The translations under genes and the position numbers were made by a program. Source: Geoalkalibacter halelectricus (GTDB lineage: Bacteria > Desulfobacterota > Desulfuromonadia > Desulfuromonadales > Geoalkalibacteraceae). Taken from it: a stretch of 64,000 nt of DNA. Positions 27,389 to 36,707 of this stretch are shown one piece after another; position 1 is the stretch's first letter; each line of letters opens with the position of its first letter. Location of the stretch: the NCBI RefSeq assembly GCF_025263685.1, contig NZ_CP092109.1, positions 1,923,001 to 1,987,000 on the forward strand, in the 5' to 3' direction. Below the pieces are notes generated by a model. It made no database searches. It saw only the letters and a list, made by a program, of their open reading frames with translations, and was not told the DNA's origin.

Positions 27389-28678
27389 TTATTTCCCCAA
27401 CCGAAGCGACACCGAGCGGGCGTGGGCCTCAAGACCCTCCAACTCGGCGATGTGCACGATGTCCCTGCCCAACCTTTCCAGACCCCGGCGGGAGAAGGAC
27501 ACGATGCTCGACTTCTTGACGAAATCGTTGGTCGAGAGCGGCGAGAAAAAGCGCGCCGTGCCGCCGGTGGGCAGGGTGTGATTGGGGCCGGCCAGATAAT
27601 CGCCGGCCGCTTCGGGAGTGTGATGCCCGAGAAAGATCGCCCCGGCATGCTGGATGCGCGGCAGAAGTTCGAAGGGATTATCCACCGCCAATTCCAGATG
27701 CTCGGGCGCGATGCGGTTGGAAAAAGCGATGGCCTCGTCGAGATCGCGGGCGATGAGAATTGCCCCGAACTGCTCGATGGCCTGCCGGGCGATACTCTCA
27801 CGCGCGAGCTGGCCGAGTTGCCGCTCCACCTCCTTGGCCACCTTCTTGGCCATCTTCTCGTCGGTGGTGATGAGGATCGCCGAAGCCAACTCATCATGCT
27901 CAGCCTGCCCGAGCAGATCGGCGGCAAGATGCGCCGGCTCTCCGCTGCCGTCGTTGATGATGAGGATCTCGCTGGGGCCGGCGATCATGTCGATGTCCAC
28001 CTGACCGAAAACCTGTTGCTTGGCGGTGGCCACGTAGATGTTGCCCGGGCCGGTGATCTTGTCGACGCGCGGCACGCTCTGGGTGCCGAAGGCCAGGGCG
28101 GCGACCGCCTGGGCGCCGCCGACTTTGAAGATGCGATCGACCCCGGCCAGGTGCGCCGCCGCCAGGACATGGGGATTGACCTCGCCGCCGGGCATGGGCA
28201 CCACCATGATGATCTCGGCCACCCCCGCCACTTTGGCTGGAATGGCGTTCATCAGCACCGAGGAGGGGTAGGCGGCCTTGCCGCCGGGCACGTAGATGCC
28301 CACGCGCTCCAGGGGCCGCACCATCTGGCCGAGGAGCACGTCCTCTTCCTCCGTGCACAGCCAGGTCTGCTCTTTCTGCTTGGCGTGAAACGCGGCGATG
28401 CGTTCGGCCGCCAGGCGCAGGGCGGCGAGGGATTCCTCGCTCACCGCGGCCAAAGCCTGTTCGATTTCCTCGCCGCTGACCTCCAGGGTTGCCGCGGTCA
28501 GACTCAGGCGATCGAATTTTTCGGTGTACTCGATGAGGGCCGAATCGCCACGCCGGCGCACGTCGTCGATGATTTCCTGAACGGTAAAAGACACGTCGCC
28601 CTCGGCGGCCGCTGCGCGATGAACAATCTTGTGCAGGGTCGGCTCGAAGGCGGCGTCGCTGAAACGAAGAATCCGCAT
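27389..28678 (-). CDS. hisD: Histidinol dehydrogenase HisD
   Basis: The 429-residue zinc enzyme does the last two oxidations of histidine synthesis using NAD. Diagnostic segments are YVPGGKAAYPSSVLMNAIPA, KITGPGNIYVATAKQ, DMIAGPSEILI and the C-terminal GPNHTLPTGGTARFFSPLS. Conserved Glu/His ligands lie in QAEHDELA and APEHLELA. It starts ten bases after hisG ends. Confidence 0.97.
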   Translation of the reverse strand: MRILRFSDAAFEPTLHKIVHRAAAAEGDVSFTVQEIIDDVRRRGDSALIEYTEKFDRLSLTAATLEVSGEEIEQALAAVSEESLAALRLAAERIAAFHAKQKEQTWLCTEEEDVLLGQMVRPLERVGIYVPGGKAAYPSSVLMNAIPAKVAGVAEIIMVVPMPGGEVNPHVLAAAHLAGVDRIFKVGGAQAVAALAFGTQSVPRVDKITGPGNIYVATAKQQVFGQVDIDMIAGPSEILIINDGSGEPAHLAADLLGQAEHDELASAILITTDEKMAKKVAKEVERQLGQLARESIARQAIEQFGAILIARDLDEAIAFSNRIAPEHLELAVDNPFELLPRIQHAGAIFLGHHTPEAAGDYLAGPNHTLPTGGTARFFSPLSTNDFVKKSSIVSFSRRGLERLGRDIVHIAELEGLEAHARSVSLRLGK

Positions 28679-28687
28679 GACTGGTCC

Positions 28688-29350
28688 TCAGCCTGAAATA
28701 CGCACCGTCTCGCCCACCACCTGTTCCAACCCCTCGATGATCTTGCGGATGCGCTGGTGCTTGGTCTTGAGGCTGGCGCGGTTGACGATGAGGCGCGTGG
28801 TGATTTCGGCGATGGTATCGACCTCGACCATGCCGTTTTCACGCAGAGTCGCCCCCGTGGACACCAGGTCGACGATGCGCTCGGAAAGTCCCACCAGGGG
28901 CGCCAGTTCGATGGAGCCGTAGAGTTTGATCAGCTCCACCTGCACGCCGCGCGCGGCGAAATAGCGCTCGGTGATATTGGGGTACTTGGTGGCGACGCGG
29001 ATGTTGGACCAGTTGGCCGGATCATCATTGCGCTGCAATTCCTTGGGTTCGGCGACCACCAGGCGGCAGTAGCCGAAGCGCAGATCCAGGGGCTCGTAGA
29101 GATCCTTGCCCTGCTCAAGCAGGGTGTCCTTGCCCACCACGCCAATGTCGGCGCAGCCGTATTCCACATAGGTCGGCACGTCGGTGGCGCGCACCGCCAT
29201 GAAGCGCAGGCGATCCTCGCGGTTCTCGAACACCAGCTTGCGGCTGTCGTCGCTCATCTCGGGGCAGGTGATGCCGATGCGCGCGAACAGCTCCATGGAA
29301 TCCTTCATGATGCGCCCCTTGGGCAGGGCAAACGTCAGAGTGTCGCTCAT
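28688..29350 (-). CDS. hisG: ATP phosphoribosyltransferase HisG, short form
   Basis: The 220-residue enzyme does the first, committed step of histidine synthesis. TFALPKGRIMKDSMELF opens the protein; CADIGVVGKDTL and DLVSTGATLRENG are the substrate and PRPP-binding loops. At this length it lacks the C-terminal regulatory domain of long HisG, so it should need HisZ as a partner; no hisZ is in the window. The ATG at 29350 (MSDTLTFALPK) has AAGGA upstream; a longer frame reads into low-complexity spacer. Confidence 0.95.
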   Translation of the reverse strand: MSDTLTFALPKGRIMKDSMELFARIGITCPEMSDDSRKLVFENREDRLRFMAVRATDVPTYVEYGCADIGVVGKDTLLEQGKDLYEPLDLRFGYCRLVVAEPKELQRNDDPANWSNIRVATKYPNITERYFAARGVQVELIKLYGSIELAPLVGLSERIVDLVSTGATLRENGMVEVDTIAEITTRLIVNRASLKTKHQRIRKIIEGLEQVVGETVRISG

Positions 29351-29432
29351 AAAATTTGTCCTTTGTCCTTTGTCCCTTGTCCTTGGAAAGGCATTAAAAC
29401 CAATGACCAATGACAAGTGACCAATGACGGTT
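29351..29432. repeat. Short tandem-like spacer repeats between murA and hisG
   Basis: The 82-base gap holds a string of TTGTCCTTTGTCC-type units followed by CCAATGACCAATGAC units. The second type reappears in reverse at 30711-30735 on the other side of murA (TTGTCATTGGTCATTGG). Such short direct repeats flanking a gene suggest slippage-prone spacer sequence. Confidence 0.5.
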
Positions 29433-30686
29433 TTATCCCTTGACCCGCTCGATGTCGGCGCCCAATCCTTTGAGCTTCTCCTCGATGCGCTCGTAGCCGC
29501 GGTCGAGGTGATAGATGCGCGAGACCTCGGTGGTGTTGTCGGCGGCCAGGCCCGCCAGGATCAGCGAGGCGCTGGCGCGCAGGTCGGTGGCCATGACCGG
29601 GGCGCCCAACAGCTTCTTCACGCCGCGCACCACGGCGGTGTGGCCGTCGATGGCGATGTCGGCGCCCATGCGCTGCAATTCGCACACGTGCATGAAGCGG
29701 TTTTCGAAGACGTTCTCGCTGATGACGCTGGCGCCGTCGGCCAGGGTCATCAGCGCCATGAACTGGGCCTGCATGTCCGTCGGAAAGCCCGGATAGGGGC
29801 AGGTGCGGATGTCCACCGGCTGAATCCGGCGCGGCCCCCGGACCCTCAGTTCGCCGTCGGCGCCGCTGATCTCGGCACCGGCTTCGCGCAACTTGAGAAC
29901 CAGCGCCTCCTGATGGGGGATGCTCAAGCCGCGCACGCGCACGTCGCCGCGCGTCATGGCGGCGGCGACCAGAAAGGTTCCGGCCTCGATGCGATCGGGC
30001 ATCACCGCGTGCTCGAAGGGGTTAAGTTCGCGCACCCCTTCGATGGACAGGGTGTCGCTGCCCGCCCCCTTGATGCGCGCGCCCATTTTCACCAGGGCCT
30101 CGGCCAGATCGACGATTTCAGGTTCGCAGGCGGCGTTTTCAATGACCGTGGTGCCCTTGGCCAGCACGGCGGCCATCATCAGGTTTTCCGTGCCACCCAC
30201 GGTGGGGATGTCGAAGCGGATTCGCGCGCCGTGCAGACTGCGGGCGCGCGCTTCGACATAGCCGTGGTCGAGGGTGATTTTCGCCCCCAGCGCCTCCAAA
30301 CCCTTAAGATGCAGATTAATGGGCCGCGCACCGATGGCGCAGCCGCCCGGCAGGCTGACCCGCGCATGGCCGCAGCGCGCCAGAAGTGGTCCCAACACCA
30401 GCACCGAGGCGCGCATGGTACGCACCAGATCGTAGGGCGCCTCGACGCTCTGGATGGAGCCGGCATCGACGGCAAAGGTACCGTTCTCGCGCTCCACCCG
30501 CGCGCCGAGAATCTTGAGCAGCTTCTCGGCCGTGTCGATGTCGCGCAGATGCGGCACGTTGCTGACGCGGTGCACGCCCGGGGCGAGCAGGGTGGCGAAC
30601 AGCAGGGGCAGCGCCGAATTTTTGGCGCCGCTGACCTGAACCTCGCCCTTGAGCCGCTTGCCGCCGTGAATGACGATTTTATCCAA
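29433..30686 (-). CDS. murA: UDP-N-acetylglucosamine 1-carboxyvinyltransferase MurA
   Basis: The 417-residue enzyme adds enolpyruvate to UDP-GlcNAc, the first step of peptidoglycan synthesis. It starts [29 protein letters not shown] (quoted in part: [15 protein letters not shown]), with the substrate-binding Lys-Asn pair. The active-site loop reads [16 protein letters not shown], where Cys in GGCAIG is the residue attacked by fosfomycin. [16 protein letters not shown] is the second signature. It lies between prmC and hisG. Confidence 0.96.
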   Translation of the reverse strand: MDKIVIHGGKRLKGEVQVSGAKNSALPLLFATLLAPGVHRVSNVPHLRDIDTAEKLLKILGARVERENGTFAVDAGSIQSVEAPYDLVRTMRASVLVLGPLLARCGHARVSLPGGCAIGARPINLHLKGLEALGAKITLDHGYVEARARSLHGARIRFDIPTVGGTENLMMAAVLAKGTTVIENAACEPEIVDLAEALVKMGARIKGAGSDTLSIEGVRELNPFEHAVMPDRIEAGTFLVAAAMTRGDVRVRGLSIPHQEALVLKLREAGAEISGADGELRVRGPRRIQPVDIRTCPYPGFPTDMQAQFMALMTLADGASVISENVFENRFMHVCELQRMGADIAIDGHTAVVRGVKKLLGAPVMATDLRASASLILAGLAADNTTEVSRIYHLDRGYERIEEKLKGLGADIERVKG

Positions 30687-30751
30687 GAAATGACTCCGTC
30701 AGTTTTACTTTGTCATTGGTCATTGGTTGTTGGCAAAAACCAATAATCTAA

Positions 30752-31600
30752 TCATTTTCGTGTGGCGCCTACCACGCGGATGATTCCGGCGTAATCGGCG
30801 CGGCTGAACGGCCCCTGGAGACCGGCTTGGGTGAAAAGCTCTTGTACGGCTGGCTCCTGGCCCTGGCCGATTTCGACCAGCAGGCGCCCCTCGGGACTCA
30901 GACAACGCGGCGCCTGGGCGGCCAGGGCGCGATAGGCGGCGAGGCCATCGGGGCCGCCGTCAAGAGCCAGGTGCGGCTCATAGTCGCGCACGTCGGGCAT
31001 CAGTCCGGCCAGATCGGCGCTGGGGATATAGGGAGGATTGGCGACGATCAGATCGAATTTTTCGTCCGGCAACCTGGCCAGATCCCCCTGGAGAAAGCGC
31101 ATGCGCTCAGCCACCTGGTGGCGACGGGCGTTGTCTTGCGCCACTGCGAGGGCGGCGGGCGACACATCCAGCGCCGTCACCTGCCAGGTGGGCCGTTCCA
31201 CGGCCAGGCACACGGCAATGGCGCCGCTGCCGGTGCCCACATCCAGAACCCGCGCCCCTTCGGGCCCGCGCGCCAGGGCTTCTTCCACCAGCACTTCGGT
31301 GTCGGGGCGCGGAATCAATACGTCCGGGGTCAGGCCAAAGGCCAGCGACCAGAACTCCACCTCGCCGAGAATGTAGGCCAGGGGCTCATGGCGCGCGCGC
31401 CGCGCGACCCAGGCGCGAAAACTGTTCAACTCCTCGGGGTTCAGCGGCTGGTCGTAGCGTAGATAAAGCCCCACCCGATCCACGCCGAGAGTCTTGGCCA
31501 GGAGCAGGTCGGCATCAAGTCGCGCCGATTCGATGCCGCGCTCGCGAAAATAACCGGCGGTCCATTCCAGCACCCGCAGGACCGTCCAGACCTCGCCCAC
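30752..31600 (-). CDS. prmC: Release factor glutamine methyltransferase PrmC
   Basis: The 282-residue SAM-dependent enzyme methylates the Gln of the GGQ motif in release factors. It has the SAM loop VLDVGTGSGAIAVCLA and the catalytic NPPYIPSADL. The N-terminal helical domain (about 1-90) includes RLDADLLLAKTLGVDR. It starts with GTG at 31600, one base after the prfA stop, with AGGAGG inside the end of prfA, so translation is coupled to its own substrate's gene. Confidence 0.95.
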   Translation of the reverse strand: MGEVWTVLRVLEWTAGYFRERGIESARLDADLLLAKTLGVDRVGLYLRYDQPLNPEELNSFRAWVARRARHEPLAYILGEVEFWSLAFGLTPDVLIPRPDTEVLVEEALARGPEGARVLDVGTGSGAIAVCLAVERPTWQVTALDVSPAALAVAQDNARRHQVAERMRFLQGDLARLPDEKFDLIVANPPYIPSADLAGLMPDVRDYEPHLALDGGPDGLAAYRALAAQAPRCLSPEGRLLVEIGQGQEPAVQELFTQAGLQGPFSRADYAGIIRVVGATRK

Positions 31601-31601
31601 C

Positions 31602-32669
31602 TCAGCCCTCCTGGCCGCTCAGGGCCTCACTCTGGGTGTGGGTGGTCAGGGCATCGACGATCTCGTCGATATCGCCCTGCATGATGGCATCGAGGCGATA
31701 GAGGGTCAGGCCGATGCGGTGATCGGTGCAGCGCCCCTGGGGAAAGTTGTAGGTGCGGATGCGCTCGCTACGGTCGCCGCTGCCCACCTGGCTCTTGCGG
31801 TCGGCGGCCATTTTCGCGTCCTGCGCCGCGCGCATGCTCTCCAGAATCCGCGAGCTCAGGATCTTCATGGCCTTGGCCTTGTTCTTGTGCTGGGATTTCT
31901 CGTCCTGGCAGGCCACCACCACCCCGGTGGGTATGTGGGTGATGCGCACCGCCGACTCGGTCTTGTTGACGTGCTGGCCACCGGCGCCCGATGCCCGGTA
32001 CACGTCGATGCGCAGATCGCCGGGGTCGATGTCCACGTCCACCTCGTCGGCCTCGGGCAGCACCGCCACGGTGCAGGCCGAGGTGTGAATGCGGCCCTGG
32101 GCTTCGGTTGCCGGCACACGCTGAACGCGGTGCGTGCCGCTTTCGAATTTAAGCCGCGAATAGACGCGGTTGCCGCTGATCAGGGCGATGACTTCCTTGA
32201 TCCCGCCGGCGTCGGCCTCGGAGAGGCTCATGATCTCGACCTTCCAGCCCTTGGTATCGGCGTAGCGCGAATACATGCGAAACAGGTCGGCGGCGAACAG
32301 GGCCGCCTCCTCACCGCCGGTTCCGGCACGGATTTCGAGGATGATGTTCTTGTCGTCGTTGGGATCGCGGGGCAGCAGCAGGAGATGCAACTCCTTTTCC
32401 AGCTGCTCCTTGACCTCCTCCAACTCGGGCAGTTCGGACCGCGCCATCTCCTTGACCTCGGGGTCGGGATCGCGCAGCAACTCGCGATTGCCGGCGATGG
32501 CCTCGCAGGTCTTGCGATAGCGCTGATAAACCTCGACGATTTCGGAAAGATCCGAGTGCTCCTTGGTCAGCGCACGGTACTTGTCCTGATTGGACATCAC
32601 CGCCGGATCCGACAGCAACCCCTCGACCTCGCGGAAACGATCGACAACTTCTTCAAGCTTGTTGAACAT
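31602..32669 (-). CDS. prfA: Peptide chain release factor 1
   Basis: The 355-residue RF1 ends translation at UAA and UAG. The stop-codon recognition motif is PAT within [12 protein letters not shown], and the catalytic GGQ is in [15 protein letters not shown]. The start [12 protein letters not shown] at 32669 fits the family; a longer frame from 32699 adds ten residues that overlap a repeat-like sequence and is less likely. Confidence 0.95.
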   Translation of the reverse strand: MFNKLEEVVDRFREVEGLLSDPAVMSNQDKYRALTKEHSDLSEIVEVYQRYRKTCEAIAGNRELLRDPDPEVKEMARSELPELEEVKEQLEKELHLLLLPRDPNDDKNIILEIRAGTGGEEAALFAADLFRMYSRYADTKGWKVEIMSLSEADAGGIKEVIALISGNRVYSRLKFESGTHRVQRVPATEAQGRIHTSACTVAVLPEADEVDVDIDPGDLRIDVYRASGAGGQHVNKTESAVRITHIPTGVVVACQDEKSQHKNKAKAMKILSSRILESMRAAQDAKMAADRKSQVGSGDRSERIRTYNFPQGRCTDHRIGLTLYRLDAIMQGDIDEIVDALTTHTQSEALSGQEG

Positions 32670-32738
32670 GTCTTTAAATTCTCTGCAGAGGCGATCCATG
32701 AATTGCCCCTACTTCCAGGGGCAGGGATCGCCCTTTGG

Positions 32739-33425
32739 TCACAATTTGGAAAATTCCTCGCGCACCTGGGCCATTTCCCCGCAGCTCATGGGCCCTTCCG
32801 GGCAGTGCCCGGCGAGGCAGCCGGGCCCGGCATCGGCAAACAGCAGGGGCGCGGCCTGGCGGCACAGGCGCAGCATCTCCACCGCCATTTCGCGAATCTC
32901 CCACTGCGCGCGGCGACAGCAGCGCAAGGCGAAGAAATGCCGCAATTCACGCGCATTCATGGTCATCACCAGTTGCGTGGCGGCGGCATTGGGCAACACG
33001 AAGCGCGCGTCCTCGGCGGCGATGCCGGCGTCGAGAAACTCTTGATAGGCTTGGTGAATGCTCCCCAGAAGGGCCTCGTAACGGGCCAGCAGTTCGGGTC
33101 GCTGGGCGATGCTCGGCGGCGTCACCGCGGCAAAGCGCTCGCGGTGCGAGACGTAGCGCTGGCTTTGCTGGGAAAAGGAGGCGATGCGGTGACGAACCAA
33201 CTGGTGGGAGCAGGCGCGGCTGATGCCTTCGATGCCGAAGGTAAAGCTGGCATGTTCCAGCACCGAAAGGTGTCCGAGGGAGAGAATCTTGCGCAGAAAC
33301 GCCGCGCGCTCGGCAACGGCCCGCTCCATCAGCTCACCGATGGTGGCGTCAGAGTAGCACAGCCGCGCGGCGGCGGCGACGCAGCGCTCCGGATCGGGGG
33401 TATGAGTAAGCAGCGAAACGCGCAT
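32739..33425 (-). CDS. thyX: FAD-dependent thymidylate synthase ThyX
   Basis: The 228-residue enzyme methylates dUMP using methylene-THF, FAD and NADPH. The ThyX signature RHRIASFSQQSQRY is near residue 80 (RHRxxSxxxxSxR pattern). LEHASFTFGIEGISR and AATQLVMTMNARELRHF are further family blocks. It lies between rpmE and prfA on the same strand. A ThyX gene in this translation-related cluster is typical of Geobacter relatives. Confidence 0.95.
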   Translation of the reverse strand: MRVSLLTHTPDPERCVAAAARLCYSDATIGELMERAVAERAAFLRKILSLGHLSVLEHASFTFGIEGISRACSHQLVRHRIASFSQQSQRYVSHRERFAAVTPPSIAQRPELLARYEALLGSIHQAYQEFLDAGIAAEDARFVLPNAAATQLVMTMNARELRHFFALRCCRRAQWEIREMAVEMLRLCRQAAPLLFADAGPGCLAGHCPEGPMSCGEMAQVREEFSKL

Positions 33426-33475
33426 GGAGAACCACGGGCGAAGTCCGGGCCGGGCCCGGGCGGAAAAGATCAGCC

Positions 33476-33514
33476 TGAAAAAACTGCACGCCTGCCTCCC
33501 CCGGGGAGACAGGC
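33476..33514 (-). terminator. Intrinsic terminator downstream of rpmE
   Basis: On the minus strand GCCTGTCTCCCC pairs with GGGGGAGGCAGGC, followed a few bases later by TTTTTT. It lies between rpmE (stop at 33558) and thyX (start at 33425), so thyX likely has its own promoter or depends on read-through. Confidence 0.7.
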
Positions 33515-33557
33515 GCAGAACTTCAGGAAGGCGAATAAATCCCGATGGTTGATCGGT

Positions 33558-33770
33558 CTATTTTTTCTCGCCCTGACCGTACTTGCGACGGAAGCGCTCG
33601 ACGCGGCCGGCGGTGTCGATGAGCTTCTGCTTGCCGGTGAAGAAGGGGTGGCAAGCGGAGCAAATCTCGGTGAAAAAGTCGCTCTTAAGCGTCGAGCGGG
33701 TTTCGAGTACGTTGCCGCAACCGCATTTGATCTGGACGGCCTGGTACGCGGGATGAATGTCTTTTTTCAT
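33558..33770 (-). CDS. rpmE: 50S ribosomal protein L31 (zinc-binding form)
   Basis: The 70-residue protein starts [20 protein letters not shown] and has CGCG and CSACHPF, the four-Cys zinc site of the C+ L31 form. It ends [11 protein letters not shown]. The ATG at 33770 has AAGGAG upstream; an in-frame extension to 33866 is not needed. It lies downstream of rho, a conserved pair. Confidence 0.96.
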   Translation of the reverse strand: MKKDIHPAYQAVQIKCGCGNVLETRSTLKSDFFTEICSACHPFFTGKQKLIDTAGRVERFRRKYGQGEKK

Positions 33771-33874
33771 GTCGATTTCTCCTTGGAGCCTGGCGGGTAC
33801 AGGCAGTGGTGTCTGTGTCTTATAGCACAAGAGGTGCCTTGTATCATTTTCGCGAGCAAAAAGCAAGGCCCGCC

Positions 33875-35122
33875 CTACTGATTCATGGACTCCAAAAACT
33901 CGCGGTTGGTCTTGGCTTCGGAGAGTTTTTCCAGAAGAAACTCCATGCTGTCGACCACGTTCATGGTCGAGAGAACCTTGCGCAGCAGCCAGATGCGCTG
34001 CAGGGAGGTCCGGTCCACCAGCAACTCCTCGCGCCGGGTGCCCGATTTGTTGATGTCGACGGCCGGAAAGGTGCGCTTGTCGACCAGGCGCCGGTCGAGG
34101 AGCAGTTCCATGTTGCCGGTGCCCTTGAATTCCTCAAAGATGACTTCATCCATCTTGCTGCCCGTATCGACCAGGGCGGTGGCGATGATGGTGAGGCTGC
34201 CGCCCTCCTCGATGTTGCGCGCGGCGCCGAAAAAACGCTTCGGCTTGTGTAGGGCGTTGGAGTCGACACCACCGGAGAGGATCTTGCCCGAGGGCGGCAC
34301 CACGGTATTGTAGGCGCGCGCCAGGCGGGTGATGGAATCAAGCAGGATCACTACGTCGCGCTTGTGCTCGACCAGCCGCTTGGCCTTCTCGATGACCATC
34401 TCGGCGACCTGCACGTGACGCGTGGCCGGCTCGTCGAAGGTCGAGGAAATCACCTCGCCCTTGACGTTGCGCTGCATGTCGGTGACTTCCTCGGGGCGCT
34501 CGTCGATGAGCAGAACGATGAGATAGGCATCGGGGTGGTTGGCGGTGATGGAATTGGCGATGTTTTGTAGCAACATGGTCTTGCCGGTGCGCGGCGGCGC
34601 GACGATCAGGGCGCGCTGGCCCATGCCGACCGGGGTGACCAGATCGATGACGCGCATGGGCAGGTTGTCCGGAGCGGTCTCCAGAACCAGGCGCGATTCG
34701 GGGTACAGGGGGGTGAGGTTGTCGAACAACACCTTTTCCCGCGCCACCGAGGGGTTCTCGAAGTTGACCTCGGCCACTTTGAGCAGCGCGAAATAGCGCT
34801 CGCCCTCCTTAGGCGGACGAATCTGCCCGGAAACCGTGTCGCCGGTGCGCAGATTGAAGCGCCGGATTTGCGAGGGCGAGACGTAGATATCGTCGGGACC
34901 GGGCAGGTAATTGGCGTCAGGGGCGCGCAGAAAACCGAACCCATCCGGAAGGATCTCCAGAACACCCTCGCCGAAAATCGCGCCGTTTTTTTCCGAGGCG
35001 GCATTGAGGATGGAGAAAATCAGGTCCTGCTTGCGCATCCCCGCGGCGCCCTCCACACCGAGATCCTTGGCAATGGCAGTGAGATCCTGAATTTTCTTCT
35101 CTTTGAGGTCTTTCAGGTTCAT
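33875..35122 (-). CDS. rho: Transcription termination factor Rho
   Basis: The 415-residue hexameric RNA helicase has the N-terminal helix bundle ([21 protein letters not shown]), the cold-shock-like RNA-binding domain ([13 protein letters not shown]), Walker [14 protein letters not shown], Walker [17 protein letters not shown], and the Q-loop/R-loop region ([20 protein letters not shown] quoted in part). It lies upstream of rpmE, and its mRNA starts in the long AT-rich gap 35123-35632, where autoregulation of rho usually acts. Confidence 0.97.
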   Translation of the reverse strand: MNLKDLKEKKIQDLTAIAKDLGVEGAAGMRKQDLIFSILNAASEKNGAIFGEGVLEILPDGFGFLRAPDANYLPGPDDIYVSPSQIRRFNLRTGDTVSGQIRPPKEGERYFALLKVAEVNFENPSVAREKVLFDNLTPLYPESRLVLETAPDNLPMRVIDLVTPVGMGQRALIVAPPRTGKTMLLQNIANSITANHPDAYLIVLLIDERPEEVTDMQRNVKGEVISSTFDEPATRHVQVAEMVIEKAKRLVEHKRDVVILLDSITRLARAYNTVVPPSGKILSGGVDSNALHKPKRFFGAARNIEEGGSLTIIATALVDTGSKMDEVIFEEFKGTGNMELLLDRRLVDKRTFPAVDINKSGTRREELLVDRTSLQRIWLLRKVLSTMNVVDSMEFLLEKLSEAKTNREFLESMNQ

Positions 35123-35516
35123 GGGTTCTCTTCACGCTCCTCTTGATAAGCTTTTGGGCCGCCGGGATCAGCGCCCTGGACCGCGCCCACGCGCGCAGGC
35201 GCCGCGGCCGATGCCGTCCCGGATGGTCTCAACTGGGTCGATATTTATGCTGCAAAAACAGGGAATATGGGCGGGTTTTCCTCAGGCACGGTTGCACCAG
35301 CCCGCAAGGCGACACCGGGCAACGCTGCGCAAAAGACTCTTCAATGGCGATGAGATGCCGAACTCGTCGAGTCGTTTAATCGAAAAATCACTCTATGATC
35401 GCTATTAAAAACCAAGATTTTTTTCGGATTTTTATTTTCGAGTTGAATGGAAAGGAAAGTAATTCTAGCAGATTGCAGTTTGACGAGTGGGTGTTGCCTG
35501 CAACAACACGTTCAAA

Positions 35517-35545
35517 TACATAATCGCTTTCAAGCTGAAAGTCAA
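35517..35545 (-). promoter_or_regulatory. Candidate rho promoter
   Basis: On the minus strand TTGACT (35545-35540) is followed 17 bases later by TATGTA (35522-35517). It would give a leader of nearly 400 bases before rho. The -10 box is a weak match. Confidence 0.35.
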
Positions 35546-35582
35546 CCAATAATTTCCACAAGCCCCCGTTTTTTCGGGCCAA

Positions 35583-35625
35583 GGGCGCCGTCGGACACTT
35601 AGATCAAACGCCGACGACGCCCCGC
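35583..35625 (-). terminator. Hairpin after the lipoprotein gene
   Basis: GGGCG-C-CGTCGG (left) and CCGACG-A-CGCCC (right) form a stem with one mismatch. It lies just past the lipoprotein stop codon at 35633. There is no clean T-run, so it may be a weak or Rho-assisted terminator. Confidence 0.4.
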
Positions 35626-35632
35626 GACGATT

Positions 35633-36433
35633 TTACTGCTGGGCGGCGCCCGTCCGCCAGGAACGGATCAGGCTCGGCTTGAGGCTGCGCCCGATACGAT
35701 CGAAAAACTCACCGTACACCTTGGGGTAGGTGCTGCGCGTGAGCAGCCCCCCGGGCGGCTCTTCCAAGGTGCGCTCGAGGCCCTCGAGGGTCAGAAATTT
35801 CAGGCGCACGGCATCCGCCTTGTTGTAAAAAGCCTCGTCGAAGTCGGCGTACTGCAAGGCGAGAAACTTCTCGCCCGCGCTCTCGTCGAGCCGCCACAGC
35901 ACCTGTCCGTCGCGATCAATCACCACGGCGGCGGCAAGAATGTTGTTGTAGGGCGCTTCCAAAAAGCTCAAGCGGGTACGGTCACGGTCCCAGCGCTTCT
36001 CGACCACTTCGCGCCCATGCAGGATTACCACCAGCAGGGCATCCACCACCACCTCCTCGGCCAACTGCCGGGTCATCGAAGCAGAGAACCCGTAGGGCAA
36101 GCCCCCTTCGCCGACCTCCGCGGCCGGAACCAGCAACCGCTGCGCGAGGCGGCGCGGATCCTGATTGACGTGGCGCACGTCGAAAAATCCGCCGCCGTCA
36201 CGCAGGATCTGAATCAAGCGCTCCTCGCGCGCGGCGCTCTGGCGCCACAGAAGGTTCAGCACCTCCTGGCGTTCGGGATGCAAGATCCGCGAATCCTCGT
36301 CGACCAGAATGGGCAGCACCCCGAGGGTGCGCACCTGCTGGGTGAACTCCTCACGGGGAATCTTGTAGGTGCCGCTTTGACACCCCGCCAACACCAGCAG
36401 CAAAACCATCAGACCCAGAGCAACGCAACGCAT
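35633..36433 (-). CDS. Predicted lipoprotein of unknown function
   Basis: The 266-residue protein has the lipoprotein signal MRCVALGLMVLLLVLAGCQS. The mature part mixes strands and helices without a domain I recognise: VRTLGVLPILVDEDSRILHP near the start, a Rossmann-like stretch VDALLVVILHGREVVEKRWDRDRTR, and AAAVVIDRDGQVLWRLDES, which recalls domains of GNA1162-like or LPP20-like lipoproteins. The ATG at 36433 has AAGGAGGAG about nine bases upstream. It is a single-gene unit upstream of rho; nothing in the context gives a role. Confidence 0.75.
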   Translation of the reverse strand: MRCVALGLMVLLLVLAGCQSGTYKIPREEFTQQVRTLGVLPILVDEDSRILHPERQEVLNLLWRQSAAREERLIQILRDGGGFFDVRHVNQDPRRLAQRLLVPAAEVGEGGLPYGFSASMTRQLAEEVVVDALLVVILHGREVVEKRWDRDRTRLSFLEAPYNNILAAAVVIDRDGQVLWRLDESAGEKFLALQYADFDEAFYNKADAVRLKFLTLEGLERTLEEPPGGLLTRSTYPKVYGEFFDRIGRSLKPSLIRSWRTGAAQQ

Positions 36434-36525
36434 AACTCGACTCCTCCTTGTTGATCCATCAATGAGACGCCATCTTAGCGCCAACCGAAAAGCCAGGCGA
36501 GACAAATCGCCACCCTAAATGCGTC

Positions 36526-36707
36526 TTAGCCCGGATTATTCATGAAGACTTCTGCTGCAACCGTCCATTGCCCGCCATCTCAAGCCGTGCTCGCTCCTTG
36601 CGCTTCGACGTACTGCAAGTACGTCTGTAGGGCAACTCACTGCGCTTGGCTTGATTTGACGAGCACTGGTCGGTTTCGCGACAAAGCCTCATGAATAATC
36701 CGGGTTA
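36526..36707. mobile_element. Palindromic MITE-like element B at the 3' end of gluQ
   Basis: The 182-bp element has terminal inverted repeats of 19 bases with one mismatch: TAGCCCGGATTATTCATGA (36527-36545) and the complement of TAACCCGGATTATTCATGA (36689-36707). An internal palindrome GACGTACTGCAAGTACGTC sits in its middle. It has no reading frame. Its right end supplies the TAA stop codon of gluQ, so it inserted at, or truncated, that gene. Confidence 0.75.

Larger units (their letters stand above)
35123..35632. other. Intergenic leader region upstream of rho
   Basis: This gap of about 510 bases separates rho from a lipoprotein gene whose 3' end it receives. The part 35390-35530 is notably A/T-rich in a GC-rich window and carries a promoter-like pair. 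The left part (35150-35390) is GC-rich with no convincing gene; a long untranslated rho leader is the simplest reading. A hairpin at 35583-35625 follows the lipoprotein gene. Confidence 0.5.

Noticed and set aside
31638-33881. Plus-strand open frame of 747 codons antisense to prfA, thyX and rpmE
   Set aside because: It overlaps four well-recognised genes on the other strand, its product shows no family pattern, and long antisense frames are expected in GC-rich DNA.
35103-35582. Small frames in the rho leader (101 codons on plus, 64 on minus)
   Set aside because: No ribosome binding sites or recognisable motifs; base composition changes abruptly inside them.
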